Below, one piece after another: positions 34,424 through 45,100 of a stretch of 64,000 nt of DNA (its first letter is position 1; each line of letters opens with the position of its first letter). The notes under the pieces are model-generated. The model made no database searches. It was given only the letters and a program-made list of their open reading frames with translations, and was not told the origin of the DNA. A program made the position numbers and the translations under genes. Source of the DNA: Rhodovarius crocodyli (GTDB lineage: Bacteria; Pseudomonadota; Alphaproteobacteria; Acetobacterales; Acetobacteraceae); NCBI RefSeq assembly GCF_004005855.1, contig NZ_SACL01000012.1, positions 1 to 64,000 of the forward strand, read 5' to 3'.

Positions 34424-36787
34424 TCAGGCGGCCAGCGCCTGACCCGCCTGCCGGATGATGCCCCGCAGCGCTTCCTCCTGCATCGCGCCCAGCGCATCGA
34501 AGGCGACGCCCACACCATCGGCGTCACGGCGCACCACCCGGGCCTCGACCGGCGACAGGCCCGGAATGTTCAGCCGCAGCAGGCGGGCATGGGCGGGCAC
34601 CGCCGCCTCCAGCCGCGCCCCGCCCGCCGACAGGTCGCGGATGCGCCCCGCGATCGGCTTGCCGTCCACCAGAACCTCGACGGCCAGGCCGCTGTCGATC
34701 TGCACCCGCTGCTCCTGCCGGCGGTCAAGCTCCGTGATGCGGGAGCGCATCAGCCCGGTGATGTGCCCGCCCAGGCTTTCCATGGCCCTCACCACCTCAT
34801 CGGTGCCGCTGCGCACCAGATCGGCACGCTGCGCCCCTTCGCGGACACCCACCGAGAGGTTGTCGATCTCACCGGCCACATCCTGCACGCCGCCCGAGAG
34901 CTGCTCGATGGCGCGCGCGATGTCGCGGGTGGTGGCGGACTGTTCCTCGATCGCGGCGCCGATGGCCACCGCCACCTGGTCGATCTGCCCCACCGCATCC
35001 GCGACCCCGCGCATGACCTGCAGCGCCTCACGCGCGGAGCCGTCGATGGCGGCGATGCGGCTGCCGATCTCCTCCGTGCTGCGGGCGGTCTGGGCGGCGA
35101 GGTTCTTCACCTCGGTCGCGACCACCGCGAAGCCCTTGCCGGCCTCACCGGCGCGGGCGGCCTCGATGGTGGCGTTCAGCGCCAGCAGGTTGGTCCGCGC
35201 CGCGATATCCGCGATCAGGTCCGCGACCTTGCCGACCTCCGCCATGTTGCCGCTCAGCTCGTCGAACACCTGGCGGCCCTGCTCGGTCAGCCCCACCGCA
35301 TCACGCGTGACGCGGCTGGCGCGGGCCATCTGCTCGGCCACCTCGCCCACCGCCTTGGCCAGTTCGCCGGTGGAGTGCGCGGCGCTCTCGGCCTCTCGCC
35401 GGCTGTCGGCGGAGATGTCGGCGGCGCTGCCGGCGGAGGCCGCGGCCCGGTTCGCGATCTCGGACAGGGCCCCGGTCATGGAGGCCAGCTCACCCGCACG
35501 CGTGCTGACCTTGCGGACAGCCAGCGAGGTCTCGTGCTCGATGACGCCCGCCATCTCGATCAGGGCCTCGCTGCGGGCGGCGACGGCGCGCTGCTCCATC
35601 GCCACGCGCTCGGCCGCATGGCTCTGCGCTTCCCGGGCGGCCTGCTGATAGGCCCGCGTGGCCTGGGCCAGCGCGCCCAGCTCATCCTTGCGGGGGATGG
35701 CGGGAATGGCGGTCTCGACCCTGCCCGCCGTGATGTCCGTCAACGCCGCCACGATGCCGCGCATGGGCCGCACGACCTGACGCATCACTGACCACCCGGC
35801 ACCGGCCACCAGCATCACGCCCAGCACCAGGAAACCCAGGTCGCGGATCAGGGCGATGTTGGCGCTGCGGCCGTCCTCCTGCAGGCGCTGGCCGAGGCTT
35901 TCGGTCATGGCGGCCTGGGCGGCGCGCAGCCCGTCGATGGCCGTCGTGCTCAGGCTCCACCATTGCGGGGCGCCGAGCGGCCATTCGGCGCCGCTCATTC
36001 CCGCCTGCAGCACCCTGGCGCGCGTCGGGGCGAAATCGCGTTCCAGCGCGGCCAGGGCGGCTGTCACCGGCTGGGCGACATCCGCGGGCAGCAGCGCCAG
36101 GCGGGGCAGCATGCGTTCCCGCGCGCCCATCACATGCCCTTCGGCGAAGCCAAGCTGCTGGACCTCAGACGGATCGAGCGCGCGGCGGGCGGCGATGGCG
36201 CCGTTCACCACGCCGCGTTCACGGCCCAGGAACTCACGCATTTCGGCCAGCGCGTCACGCACGCCGTACATCCGGTCGGCCGCGGCCTCATGACGGATCT
36301 CGGCCTCCAGCGCCCGGCGCAGGGCGGTCACCGCCTCGATCCGGCGAGAGGTGGCGGCGAACCAATCGGCGGCAGCGGGCCGGGAGGCGCCGCCCGCATC
36401 GATCGCCCGGCGCATCTCCTCCACCGCCTGCACGGCGTAGGCCTGGCTGTCACGGGCAGCGGCGACGCGGGCGCTCTGGCCTGCCAACAGGCCGATGCCC
36501 GTCATGGTGCGTGCCAGCGCGGCCTCGCCTTCCTCACGGGAACGACGGACGGATGCCCAGGCCTGCGGGTTGCCGTCGCCGCTGAGAAGCAGGCCGTTGG
36601 CCACCCCGCGCTCAGCCGCTAAGGCGGCTTCGGCTGTCATCAGCGCATGGGTTTCACGCGAGACCTTCGAACTGGCGTCGGTGGCCAGCAATGCGTCCCA
36701 GGCCCGGTTGACGCCGGAGCCGAGCAGAATGACCAGAACCAGACCAAGAACGAACACCGGCATCATCAGCCGCACGCCAATATTCAT
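34424..36787 (-). CDS. Methyl-accepting chemotaxis protein with C-terminal PilZ domain
   Basis: A 787-residue chemoreceptor. TM1 is at about 9-25, a largely helical periplasmic region spans about 30-310, and TM2 is at 311-333, followed by HAMP (335-390) and the signalling domain with the hairpin tip [20 protein letters not shown]. The last 100 residues form a PilZ domain, with R690-x3-R694 and D718-x-S-x-x-G723 both intact, so c-di-GMP binding is plausible. The ligand for the sensor region is unknown. It is a single gene, convergent with the CoA-transferase gene, 33 bases apart. Confidence 0.9.
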   Translation of the reverse strand: MNIGVRLMMPVFVLGLVLVILLGSGVNRAWDALLATDASSKVSRETHALMTAEAALAAERGVANGLLLSGDGNPQAWASVRRSREEGEAALARTMTGIGLLAGQSARVAAARDSQAYAVQAVEEMRRAIDAGGASRPAAADWFAATSRRIEAVTALRRALEAEIRHEAAADRMYGVRDALAEMREFLGRERGVVNGAIAARRALDPSEVQQLGFAEGHVMGARERMLPRLALLPADVAQPVTAALAALERDFAPTRARVLQAGMSGAEWPLGAPQWWSLSTTAIDGLRAAQAAMTESLGQRLQEDGRSANIALIRDLGFLVLGVMLVAGAGWSVMRQVVRPMRGIVAALTDITAGRVETAIPAIPRKDELGALAQATRAYQQAAREAQSHAAERVAMEQRAVAARSEALIEMAGVIEHETSLAVRKVSTRAGELASMTGALSEIANRAAASAGSAADISADSRREAESAAHSTGELAKAVGEVAEQMARASRVTRDAVGLTEQGRQVFDELSGNMAEVGKVADLIADIAARTNLLALNATIEAARAGEAGKGFAVVATEVKNLAAQTARSTEEIGSRIAAIDGSAREALQVMRGVADAVGQIDQVAVAIGAAIEEQSATTRDIARAIEQLSGGVQDVAGEIDNLSVGVREGAQRADLVRSGTDEVVRAMESLGGHITGLMRSRITELDRRQEQRVQIDSGLAVEVLVDGKPIAGRIRDLSAGGARLEAAVPAHARLLRLNIPGLSPVEARVVRRDADGVGVAFDALGAMQEEALRGIIRQAGQALAA

Positions 36788-36909
36788 GACAGCCTCGCTT
36801 CATCTGTGCGTTGCTGCCCGGATACGATCTCCCTGTTAACGACTCCTTCCCGCGACCACGGGCGACGATTAAAAGGCGATCATTTTCCCATGATCCGCCG
36901 GGCACAAAA

Positions 36910-36937
36910 AAAGGGCCGGGGATGACCCCGGCCCTTT
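36910..36937 (-). terminator. Rho-independent terminator of the 194-residue secreted protein gene
   Basis: Arms 36910-36921 and 36926-36937 form a 12-bp GC-rich stem with an ATGA loop. On the minus strand it is followed by a run of seven T. It lies 24 bases past the stop of the gene at 36961. Confidence 0.85.
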
Positions 36938-36960
36938 CGCATGGCGTCCTCGCGGACGGT

Positions 36961-37545
36961 TCAGCTGCGCGGCGCGGTGCTGCTGGCCGGGCGGGCCTGG
37001 CGCTCGGCGGCCGGGCGCTGCGCGGGGCGCGCGTTGGCCGGGCGATGCGTGGTGCTGGAGGCGCTGCGCGTGGCGGTGCCGCAGGCGGTCGGGCTGTAGA
37101 CCTGCGAGATCTGGCGCTGCTGAGAGAGCTGCGCGAGCTGGTCGCGGGTGGTCGAGGCCAGCGCCGCCGGGAACAGGCCGGCCTGGTTGCTGCAGAACAG
37201 GCTGCCCTGGCTGATGCCGACCTGGCTGTGGCCGTTCGCGGTGTTGGTGATGTACTCGTCCAGGCGACGCTGGCCGGCACCGCCGTAGACGCGGCGGAAG
37301 TGGCGCTGCACCTGATTGTACACGCTGCCCAGCGTGCCGCGGTGCTGCGTGACGAAGCGGTTGTACTGCTCTTCCTGCTGGCAGGTCAGGGCCAGGACCA
37401 TCAGCTGGCTCTGCAGGGCGCGGATATCGAGCGCGGAGCGCTCCTCCGGCGTGGCGCAGGTCGGGCCGTTGGCAAAGGCCGGGGTGGCGAGACTGGCGGC
37501 CAGCAGGCCCGTCATAACGGTACGAATGGGCGACATGGGCGCCAT
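36961..37545 (-). CDS. Secreted protein of unknown function
   Basis: A 194-residue protein with a signal peptide (MSPIRTVMTGLLAASLATPAFA; residues 4-25). The mature part starts with a cysteine (GPTCATPEER), is rich in Gln and Arg, and ends in a low-complexity Ala/Arg/Pro tail. Four cysteines (about 30, 54, 118 and 154) could form two disulphides. I recognise no family. ATG at 37536 is an equally good start. It is monocistronic, with a clear terminator at 36910-36937. Confidence 0.75.
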   Translation of the reverse strand: MAPMSPIRTVMTGLLAASLATPAFANGPTCATPEERSALDIRALQSQLMVLALTCQQEEQYNRFVTQHRGTLGSVYNQVQRHFRRVYGGAGQRRLDEYITNTANGHSQVGISQGSLFCSNQAGLFPAALASTTRDQLAQLSQQRQISQVYSPTACGTATRSASSTTHRPANARPAQRPAAERQARPASSTAPRS

Positions 37546-37670
37546 CTCTCCGGTTCTGAAAAAGAGGTATCGAGCCCTTCTTTTAGACTCGAAAACGGCG
37601 CGCGCGAAGCCCCTATATAATCGTTACAATTCAAGTCCGTATGGCAATTCTTGAGTAAATTGCTGTAAGT

Positions 37671-38216
37671 TCACGCGGCCGGACGGCTTTTTTGCAGCCG
37701 CGCCACCCCCGCCAGCCTGCGGTCGAGAAAGGCCATCACCTGCGGCATGTTGCCCGCCGGCTGGCGCAGCCAGAAGGCCAGTGTGGCGCTGTAGACCGCG
37801 ACCAGCGTGGCGCGCCGCGTATAGCGGGAGATGTCGCTGGAGGTATCCCCCGCAGCCATCCACATCGCGTCCGCCGTCTCGGCCACCAGCCGCATCCCCA
37901 GCGGCGCATTCCACGGCAGGGCCAGCACCGCCATGGCCTGGCGCACGGCCTCGCGATGGGGTTCGGCGCGGGTAAGCCGGCACTCGATCAGGCGGCGGAT
38001 GCGCGCCGGGGTGCGCAGCCCGTCAAGCTCGCCCGCATCCTCCACCATCAGCCGGTCCGCGCGGCGGCTCATGGCGGCCACGGCATCGCGCGGGCCGCCG
38101 GGAAAGGCGTTGAGCGCCAGGGCCTCGTCGCCCGCCGCCTGTGCCAGGGCCCGCCGGGTCCAGCCCAGTTGCGGCACCAGCGCCTGCACCCTGTCCAGCA
38201 GCGCGTCCTCAGGCAT
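37671..38216 (-). CDS. COQ9-family ubiquinone biosynthesis protein
   Basis: A 181-residue COQ9-type protein. The family core is clear in WMAAGDTSSDISRYTRR and VAVYSATLAFWL (about 116-148). The N-terminal half is TetR-like. Eukaryotic COQ9 binds lipids and supports the hydroxylase COQ7 in ubiquinone synthesis. The bacterial role is inferred. Its start overlaps the end of the deformylase gene by eight bases, so they form one unit. Confidence 0.87.
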   Translation of the reverse strand: MPEDALLDRVQALVPQLGWTRRALAQAAGDEALALNAFPGGPRDAVAAMSRRADRLMVEDAGELDGLRTPARIRRLIECRLTRAEPHREAVRQAMAVLALPWNAPLGMRLVAETADAMWMAAGDTSSDISRYTRRATLVAVYSATLAFWLRQPAGNMPQVMAFLDRRLAGVARLQKSRPAA

Positions 38217-38706
38217 GGCCCTGGGCCCTCGCGAGTTCCTCGGTGAACCCCAGCTTCGTCAGGTCTGGCATGCGGCTGAGGTAGAGGATGCCGTCCAGGT
38301 GGTCCGTCTCATGCTGCATCACCCGGGCGGCAAGCCCCTCGGCGGTGCCCTCGACAGGGTCACCGTTCGCGTCCAGCCCCTCGAAGCGGATGCGGGACGC
38401 ACGCGGCACCTCGCCCCTGATGCCGGGGATGGAGAGGCAGCCTTCCCAAGCGGCCTCGACCGGCCCTTCCAGCGGCGTAAGTATCGGATTAAACAGCACT
38501 TCCACCCCACCTGCCCCCCGCCAGACGAACAGGCGCAGCGGCACATGGACCTGTGGTGCCGCAAGCCCCACCCCACCCGCATCCAGCATCGTCTCCGCCA
38601 TGTCCGCCACCAGGCGGCGGATCTCGGGGTGGTGGGGGTCGGCAACGGGTTCCGCCCGCTGCAGCAGCACGGGGTGACCCATGCGCGCGATCTTCAGGAT
38701 GGCCAT
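38209..38706 (-). CDS. def: Peptide deformylase
   Basis: A 165-residue metallo-enzyme that removes the formyl group from nascent proteins. All three motifs are present: GVGLAAPQV (about 45), EGCLSIPG (about 90) and QHETDHLDG (about 134), which gives the Cys-His-His metal site. The start at 38706 (MAILKIARMGHPVL) is family-typical, and a longer frame to 38844 is rejected. The upstream region is shared with the divergent rpsU gene. A paralogue may exist elsewhere, as alphaproteobacteria often have several. Confidence 0.95.
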   Translation of the reverse strand: MAILKIARMGHPVLLQRAEPVADPHHPEIRRLVADMAETMLDAGGVGLAAPQVHVPLRLFVWRGAGGVEVLFNPILTPLEGPVEAAWEGCLSIPGIRGEVPRASRIRFEGLDANGDPVEGTAEGLAARVMQHETDHLDGILYLSRMPDLTKLGFTEELARAQGHA

Positions 38707-38877
38707 GGGGCCAATCTGGCAATGCATTTCCGCAGAGAAAAGCCCTTTTCCCGCGCAGGATGAAAGCGTATACGGCACTCCAACAGCGGCGCTGCCGGAT
38801 TCCCGGATTGGCGGCGCACGTTTTCGTTTAACTATGATGTTCAACCATCATCAGATGCGACCAGGAGTGATTGCCGC
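38707..38877. promoter_or_regulatory. Divergent promoter region between def and rpsU
   Basis: The 171 bases lie between two divergent starts and must carry both promoters. I cannot place -35/-10 boxes with confidence. AGGAG at 38863-38867 is the ribosome-binding site for rpsU. Confidence 0.45.
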
Positions 38878-39081
38878 GTGCAAGTCGTCGTTCGGGACAA
38901 CAATGTCGATCAGGCGCTGAAGGCGCTCAAGAAGAAGCTGCAGCGTGAAGGCGTGTTCCGTGAGATGAAGCTGCGCCGGCACTACGAGAAGCCGTCCGAG
39001 CGTCGCGCTCGTGAGGCTGCCGAGGCCGTCCGCCGCGCCCGCAAGGTGGAGCGCAAGCGCCTGGAGCGCGAGGGCTTCTGA
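38878..39081 (+). CDS. rpsU: Ribosomal protein S21
   Basis: A 67-residue 30S subunit protein with the S21 motifs [19 protein letters not shown] and a very basic C-terminus with [16 protein letters not shown]. The start codon is GTG at 38878, preceded by AGGAG. Typical length for alphaproteobacteria. Confidence 0.97.
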   Translation: MQVVVRDNNVDQALKALKKKLQREGVFREMKLRRHYEKPSERRAREAAEAVRRARKVERKRLEREGF

Positions 39082-39119
39082 GCCTGCGGCTTTCGCCGAG
39101 AATTTGGGGCGGTGGCCTT

Positions 39120-39986
39120 TTGGCCGCCGCCCTTTTCGCGTTTCCGGCCTGGGGTCAGGGATGGTCTCGGGCCGAGCCCTTTCTGGTCCAGTCCGTCTGC
39201 GCGAACCCCGCGCTTCTGCCCTTCGAGCCGGGCTGCATGGACCCGCGCCCCGCGCGATCCGCCCCCACCCTGCCCTGGCGCAAGTTCGACCTGGCCGGTG
39301 AACAAGCCAGCGACGCGCTGCTGCTGGGCCCGGGCCAGGCCACCCACAGCTTCGACTTTGGCGATGCGCCCCGGCGATTCGGGCAGCGTGACGCAGGGCG
39401 GGGCGATGGCGGCAATCTCATCGCCTCACGCGGTGCGGATATACTGGTGGCGATGACCGAGGATGGCGGCGCCGGCATCCAGTGGTTCCACGGCCCGGAA
39501 TGCGGCGGCAGCCAGGAGGCCTCTCCGGGCGGCTGGCTGCTGTTCCGCCTGCCGGCGGGGCCGGACTGGGCGGAAGCCACCACCCGCCTGCAGCGCACCG
39601 CGGCCCCCGATCGCTGCCCCGCCCGCTATGTGCCGAGCTTCACCCGCTGGCGCCGCGTGACGGTCGACTACCCCTGGATGGACGACACCGCCCCGCGCCC
39701 GCCCTTCCGCGCGGACAGCATGATCTCCGAGCATTTCGGCGGGCGTGACATCATGACCGCCGACCACCTGGAACGCTTCTGGTTCGCCCAGGGACTCGGC
39801 ATGGTCCGGTGGGAACGCTGGGAAGCGCCCAACGCCGTGTCGCCGGCGCCGTCACGCCCGGGCGCTGCCGAACAGTGCCCGCTGGTGACGGGCGGCGATG
39901 CCCCCGGCCCCGGCTGGGTCCTGACCGATTGCCGGATGTGGACGCGCTTCCGGCGCGGTGAGCAGCAGGCGATGCCCTGGCCCTAG
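39120..39986 (+). CDS. Exported protein of unknown function
   Basis: A 288-residue product with a hydrophobic start ending AWGQG. I recognise no family. It has several Cys and Trp residues (CANP, PECGG, DRCPARY, EQCPLVT, TDCRMW), consistent with a disulphide-bonded periplasmic protein. No ATG or GTG is available in front of the frame. TTG 39120 gives a signal with no basic residues, whereas CTG 39084 would give a proper one (LRLSPRIWGGGLLAAALFA), so the true start may be non-standard. It follows rpsU by about 40 bases. Confidence 0.6.
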   Translation: MAAALFAFPAWGQGWSRAEPFLVQSVCANPALLPFEPGCMDPRPARSAPTLPWRKFDLAGEQASDALLLGPGQATHSFDFGDAPRRFGQRDAGRGDGGNLIASRGADILVAMTEDGGAGIQWFHGPECGGSQEASPGGWLLFRLPAGPDWAEATTRLQRTAAPDRCPARYVPSFTRWRRVTVDYPWMDDTAPRPPFRADSMISEHFGGRDIMTADHLERFWFAQGLGMVRWERWEAPNAVSPAPSRPGAAEQCPLVTGGDAPGPGWVLTDCRMWTRFRRGEQQAMPWP

Positions 39987-40489
39987 GGCTTGTCGGCGCA
40001 TTCGTGCAGGAAGTTGAACAACGGCAGGCTGCCCCGCAGCGGGTAGTTCAGCTGGATCTGCCCTGCCCGGATGAAGAAGGTCCGGCCATTGCGCAGCGCA
40101 TCCGTGCTGCCGGGCTCGTCATTCCCCTCGGTGAAGCTGGCATAGCCGGCGGGGCCCACGGTGGCCGTGGTATCCTTGCCGGTCGCTTCGTCATCCACCC
40201 AGTAGCGCACCGGGAAACTGGCACCGAGGCCGTCGATCTGCCCGGGCGCACCGCTGAAGGTGAAGCGATAGGTATAGCCGCCCTCGCGCGCCGGGATGGC
40301 GCTGAAGCGGATCAGGCCTGCCGGGCTGCTCCGCTCCCCGTCGCAGCGCACGGCGCGGCCATTGGCACCGACGACCCGCGTGGCACGCCATTCGCCGATC
40401 TGGCGGCTGGCCTGCGGGGTGCCTTCTTGGGCGACAGCCGGCCGGGTCAGACAGAGGGCAGCGGCTGCCGCTGCAAACAGGATCTTCAT
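39983..40489 (-). CDS. Periplasmic protein of unknown function
   Basis: A 168-residue protein with a clear signal peptide (MKILFAAAAAALCLTRPAVAQ). The mature part is mostly beta-like, with GEWRATRVV near the start and only two Cys residues (about 51 and 165). It resembles small alphaproteobacterial exported proteins, including the IalB type, but the match is not firm. It is convergent with the gene at 39120 (ends overlap by four bases). An upstream extension to 40678 is unlikely because the signal begins at 40489. Confidence 0.6.
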   Translation of the reverse strand: MKILFAAAAAALCLTRPAVAQEGTPQASRQIGEWRATRVVGANGRAVRCDGERSSPAGLIRFSAIPAREGGYTYRFTFSGAPGQIDGLGASFPVRYWVDDEATGKDTTATVGPAGYASFTEGNDEPGSTDALRNGRTFFIRAGQIQLNYPLRGSLPLFNFLHECADKP

Positions 40490-40574
40490 GGGACGCACCT
40501 CACGAAAACGCGATCGGTTGTCGTGACAGTGCAGCCCCATGCAGCGGACGTAAAGGCTTGTTCTTGCGTCGCTC

Positions 40575-42191
40575 TCAAGCCCGGCGTCGAAACAGCCCCA
40601 CAAGACCGATCTGCCAGCCGCCTTCCGGCAGCCCGTCCAGCGCCAGCCGCACCGCCTGCATCGGCGCCTTGGTCTCATCCAGCCGGATCAGCCGCTGCGC
40701 CACCTCGGTCAGCGGGCGGTTGCTGCACAGCGCTACCACGTGGTCGGCGCCAAGCGGCGGCCGCACCACCACATCGTCCAGCACCATGCGCCCACCCGGC
40801 GGGGCGGTGGGGGTCTCGCGGTCCTGCGGGTACAGCATCTGCACCGTGCCGTTGCCCGCGATGTTGAACATCACGAAATTCGGGAAGCGCAGCTGCTCGA
40901 CGACCAGCTTCAGCCTGGTGCCCAGCGGGTGGTCCGCATTGGCCGCCCGGCGCTGCTCGGCCGTGGAACCGGCGGGCGGGTTCATCAGCTCCAGCCGCAG
41001 TTCCAGGGGCTGGCGGGCCGTGGCCTCCTGCACCAGCCACAGGGCACGCTGGCGCTCCACGGCCATGGGCAGCTGTTCCTGGCCGATCTCGGCCGAGATC
41101 ATGTCCCCGAGCGGTGAGACCAGCACCCGGTCATTCGCGCGCCAGATCAGGTCGGCGGGGTCGAGCGGGCCCGCGCGCCGGGCGCCCTCGGGCAGCGCGC
41201 CACCCAGCGCGCCCTCCATGCGGATGCGCACCTCACGCGGCTGGTTGTCGGCCTGCGGGCGGGGGCTGACGAGGCCCCGCAGCAGGCGCGGCCCTTCGGT
41301 GCCCAGTGCGATCTGGGGGTTCTGCCGGGCATCCACCAGGGCGCGCACGGTCTGCACCGCTTCGGTCGCCAAGGCCGGCAGGGCCACCACGGCCTCCTGC
41401 GGGCCCACGGCCCCGCGCGCGAAGCCGGCCGCGATGGCGATGCTCAGCGCCCCATGCTGGCTGCCCTGGAAGGTGATCTCGGGCACCGGCTCGGTCTCCA
41501 GGCTGGCGGCGAAGAAATGCACCTGGGTCAGCTGGCTCGGCGGCGGCGTGGGAGGCGCCGGCGGCACCAGCCCGCGCATCTGGGAGGGCGGGAAGGAGCC
41601 GGTCATGGTGCGATAGCGCACCTCGCGCGCGGCCAGCGGGTCCACGCTGCGCGTCAGCGTGCCGGAATGGCAGCAATCGGCCACGAACATCACCGAGACG
41701 CGGCGCCGCCCCTGCTCGGCGAACATCACCTCGATCTCGTTGTCGACCAGCAGCTCGGTCGGCGCCTGCTGCGGGTGCAGCGGCTGGAAGGCGATGACGT
41801 CGTCCATGCCGTCATCCTCCGAGCCCGGCACGGTCTCCGGGATGCGGAAGCCGTGGCCGGAGAAGGAGAAGAACACCATGTCCCCCGCCCCGCAGCGCGC
41901 CGTCACCTGGCGCCAGGCCGCGAGGAAGTTGGCGCGCGTCGCCTGCTCATCCAGCAGCACGGTGGTGCTGGCCACGAAGGGCCGCACGGCCGCGGCCAGC
42001 AGCTGGGCATCGTTCACGCAGCCGCGCAGGGGCGAGATGCGGTAATTGTTGATGCCCACCACCAGCGCATGCACCGCGCGCGCCTGCTGGCTGGCCTGCA
42101 CCAGCCCGCGCTCGTTGCCGGTCTGCGCCAGGGCCGGCGCCGCGGCCCCGGCCAGCCCCGCCAGCGCGGCGCGGCGCGAGAACTTCCTCAT
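40575..42191 (-). CDS. Exported caspase-family (C14) protein
   Basis: A 538-residue protein with a twin-arginine-type signal (MRKFSRRAALAGLAGAAAPALA). The caspase-like p20 fold holds His113 in FSGHGFR and Cys174 in ADCCHSG, with an acidic loop GSEDDGMDD that in metacaspases binds calcium. The remaining C-terminal 300 residues are unassigned and mostly beta-like. Bacterial C14 proteases usually cut after Arg or Lys. Its start overlaps the preceding caspase-propeller gene by four bases. Both belong to one exported module. Confidence 0.85.
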   Translation of the reverse strand: MRKFSRRAALAGLAGAAAPALAQTGNERGLVQASQQARAVHALVVGINNYRISPLRGCVNDAQLLAAAVRPFVASTTVLLDEQATRANFLAAWRQVTARCGAGDMVFFSFSGHGFRIPETVPGSEDDGMDDVIAFQPLHPQQAPTELLVDNEIEVMFAEQGRRRVSVMFVADCCHSGTLTRSVDPLAAREVRYRTMTGSFPPSQMRGLVPPAPPTPPPSQLTQVHFFAASLETEPVPEITFQGSQHGALSIAIAAGFARGAVGPQEAVVALPALATEAVQTVRALVDARQNPQIALGTEGPRLLRGLVSPRPQADNQPREVRIRMEGALGGALPEGARRAGPLDPADLIWRANDRVLVSPLGDMISAEIGQEQLPMAVERQRALWLVQEATARQPLELRLELMNPPAGSTAEQRRAANADHPLGTRLKLVVEQLRFPNFVMFNIAGNGTVQMLYPQDRETPTAPPGGRMVLDDVVVRPPLGADHVVALCSNRPLTEVAQRLIRLDETKAPMQAVRLALDGLPEGGWQIGLVGLFRRRA

Positions 42192-45100
42192 TGCCGGGCC
42201 TCCGTCAGCGGGAAGGGTTCGGGGATCTCGCCCGCGCTCATCCGGAAGGCGACGCGCTGGTCGACGCCGACCTCACGCGCCAGCACCGGGGTGCGGTTGC
42301 GCACATGCAGGCCCAGCTGCAGCTGGTCCGTCACGCCGCGTGTGGCGATGTCGCGAGTCGCACCCGTCAGCGCCTCCTGGATCGCGACGCTGAAGGGCGA
42401 GTTGCGGCGCCCGGCGGCCGTGTCGGCCGCCGATTGCTGCGCGCTGGCCGCCGCCAGCACGAAGCGCCCCGTCTCGTTCTGCAGGGTGCCCGCGAAATCG
42501 AGGTTGAAGGCGCCGGCGTGGCAGGTGTCGAGCAGCAGGATGCTGTTGCGCGCCGGCAGGCTGGCCCAGAGCGCCACTAGGCGCCGGTCATCCAGCGAGT
42601 CGCGGCGGATGGCGTCCATGGTCGCGGCCTGCGGCAGATAGGGCACGAACAGATAGCGCTGCCCGTCCGCCATGCCGTGGCCCGCGATGAAGATCACCAC
42701 CGTGTCCTCCTCCTTCACCTCCGCGCGCAGCCGCTCGAAGGCGGCCTCGATGGAGGGCAGGCTGGCGTCGCGGTCGTTCAGCACCACGCTGTTGACGCGG
42801 CCATAGGCGCGGGCCGGGCGGCCCTGGATGCCGCGCACCAGGGTCTGGGCGTCCTCCGCGGCGTTGGAGAGGCTGCGCAGCCCCTCCGCCGCGGTGGCGG
42901 TGTAATCGTCCACGCCGATGGACAGCACATGCAGCACCGGCTGGCGCGGGGCCTCGGCGGTGCGGGACCGCACGGGGGCGCGCAGCTCCACCAGCTCGCT
43001 CTGCCCGAAGGCGGAATTGCCGGCATCGAAGGCGCGCAGCTGCAGGGTGTTGGTGCCCGGCTCCAGGCGGATGCGGCGTTCCAGCGGCTGGGCGCCGGCC
43101 GGCAGCGGGGTGGGTGCCGGGGCCGCGGGTGCCTCCCGGCGCAGGCCGCGCGTTTCGGCCCGGCCCTGGTTGCGGCCGTTCACGAAGACATCCACCTGCC
43201 CCACGCCGCCGCCGCGCTCGAACAGGGCGGCGCGCAGCACCACCTCCGTCACGCCTTCCGGCAGTTCCAGGCCATTGGTGGCGGCGGGGATGGGGGTGGT
43301 TCCGCCCAGGTTGGTGGCCGCGGCCTCGCCGCCCGAATCGCGCACCCGGCCCAGGCCGCGCGTCGCGCCGGTGGGCGAGACGGGGCGGCACTCCTCGCTG
43401 CCCGTCGGCAGCGCGTAGCACAGGGCGGACAGCGTGACGCGCGGCGGATTCGCCCCGGCCAGCAGCCGGCGCACATCGCCGATCTGGGCCAGGCGTTCCC
43501 GCATCGGGGCCTCATCGGCGAAGGCCAGGCGCCGGCGCACCAGGTCCTCGGCGTAGAAGACGCGGTGCAGCTGGTTGAAGGCGATCCATTCGGCCGATTC
43601 ATTGGCCGCGCGGTTCAGGTGGAAGCCCGCGAGGTTCTGCCCACCCTCATCCGAATGGTCGAAGAAGCCCTCGGGCGTCCAGAGCAGCCAGCGCCGGGCA
43701 TCGCCATGCACGAACAGGGCCGCGCGCGGCGCCAGCGCATTGGTGGGGTTCAGGTCGTACCAGCGCAGCGTGCCGTCACCCAGGGCTGCCACCACCTGGC
43801 GGCCATCGGCCGTGGGCTGCACGCCCCAGACGGCGGCGGGCGCCACCATGCTGGCCTGCAGGTTGCCGTTCATGTCGAACCAGCGGATGGCGAAATCCGT
43901 GCCGAGCAGGAAGCCGCTGTTGCCCGGCAGCAGGGCGGCGCTGCGGGCGCGCTCCCCCTCATCCAGCTGCAGCAGCTTGTCGGCGAAGCGCGGCGACTGG
44001 CCGTTCAGCCATTCGCGCAACGGCAGCACGCCCGGCACCGGGCCGGGCAGGTTGCTGGGGCCCTGAAGGCGGGTCAGGCGGCGTTCCGCCACGTCGAAGC
44101 GCAGCACATCCTGCCCGCCCTGGTGCAGGCCGAACTCCACGGCCATGCCATCGGGCGAGACGCGGAAACTGCCCGGCCCCTGGCGGGTGAAGCCGAATTC
44201 GGTGCGGTCCACGCCCGGCTGGGAAAGCCCCTGCGCCACGCCGCGGAAATCGGCGCGGCTGGGCGCGACACGCAGGCCGGACTTGGCATCCAGCGCCAGC
44301 ACGCCCCAGGCGGGGTCGGCGGCAGCGAACAGCATGCGCCCGTCAGGCAGGGCGTTGAGCTGGAGGATGGCATCCGTGCCGCCCAGCGCCAGCAGCGCGG
44401 CGGGCTGGGCCGCCAGGTTGGACCAGCGCAGCGCGACCGACTGCCCCTGGGGGTTCAGCACATAGCCGGCGGCGACCAGGGCGGCGCCGCCCGGCCCGGG
44501 CACCCAGGCCACGGAGCGCAGGTCCTGGCGCTGCTGCCCCAGCCCGTTGCCGATCGGCGGGTTGCGCTGGGCGCGCAGGCTGGCGGCATCCAGCAGGCGC
44601 ACCTGCGGCATGTTGGCCATGCCCACCGCCAGCAGCTTGCCGTCAGGGGAGAAGGCGATATCGCCGGGCTGCCCGCCCTCGGTCAGCCGGTGCTGGGCGA
44701 TGGGCCGGAAATCGGGCGCCAGCAGCCGAACGGAGCCGTCGCCCGAGGCGACCGCGAGCCGCCCGGAACGGTCGAAGGCCAGGGAGCGCACGCCGTTGGC
44801 GATGCCCAGATCCGGCCGGTGATAGACCTCACGCCGCTGGAAATCGATGATGGCGATGCCGCCGCTGCGGGCGAAGCCCACCGCCAGGCGCTGCCCGTCG
44901 GCCGAAGGCGCCAGCGCCGTCACGCTGGCGGGCACGCCGGTGTTGAGGCGGCGCATCGCGCCGTCCTCGATGTTGAAGGCATAGACGACCGCCGTGCGGC
45001 CCCAGGCGGCACCCGTCTGCCCGGCCACCCAGGCCGTGGCGCCATCGGGCGAGACGGCCGCCGCCGCCAGCGCGCCTTCATCGCCGTCGCCGATCGGCGG

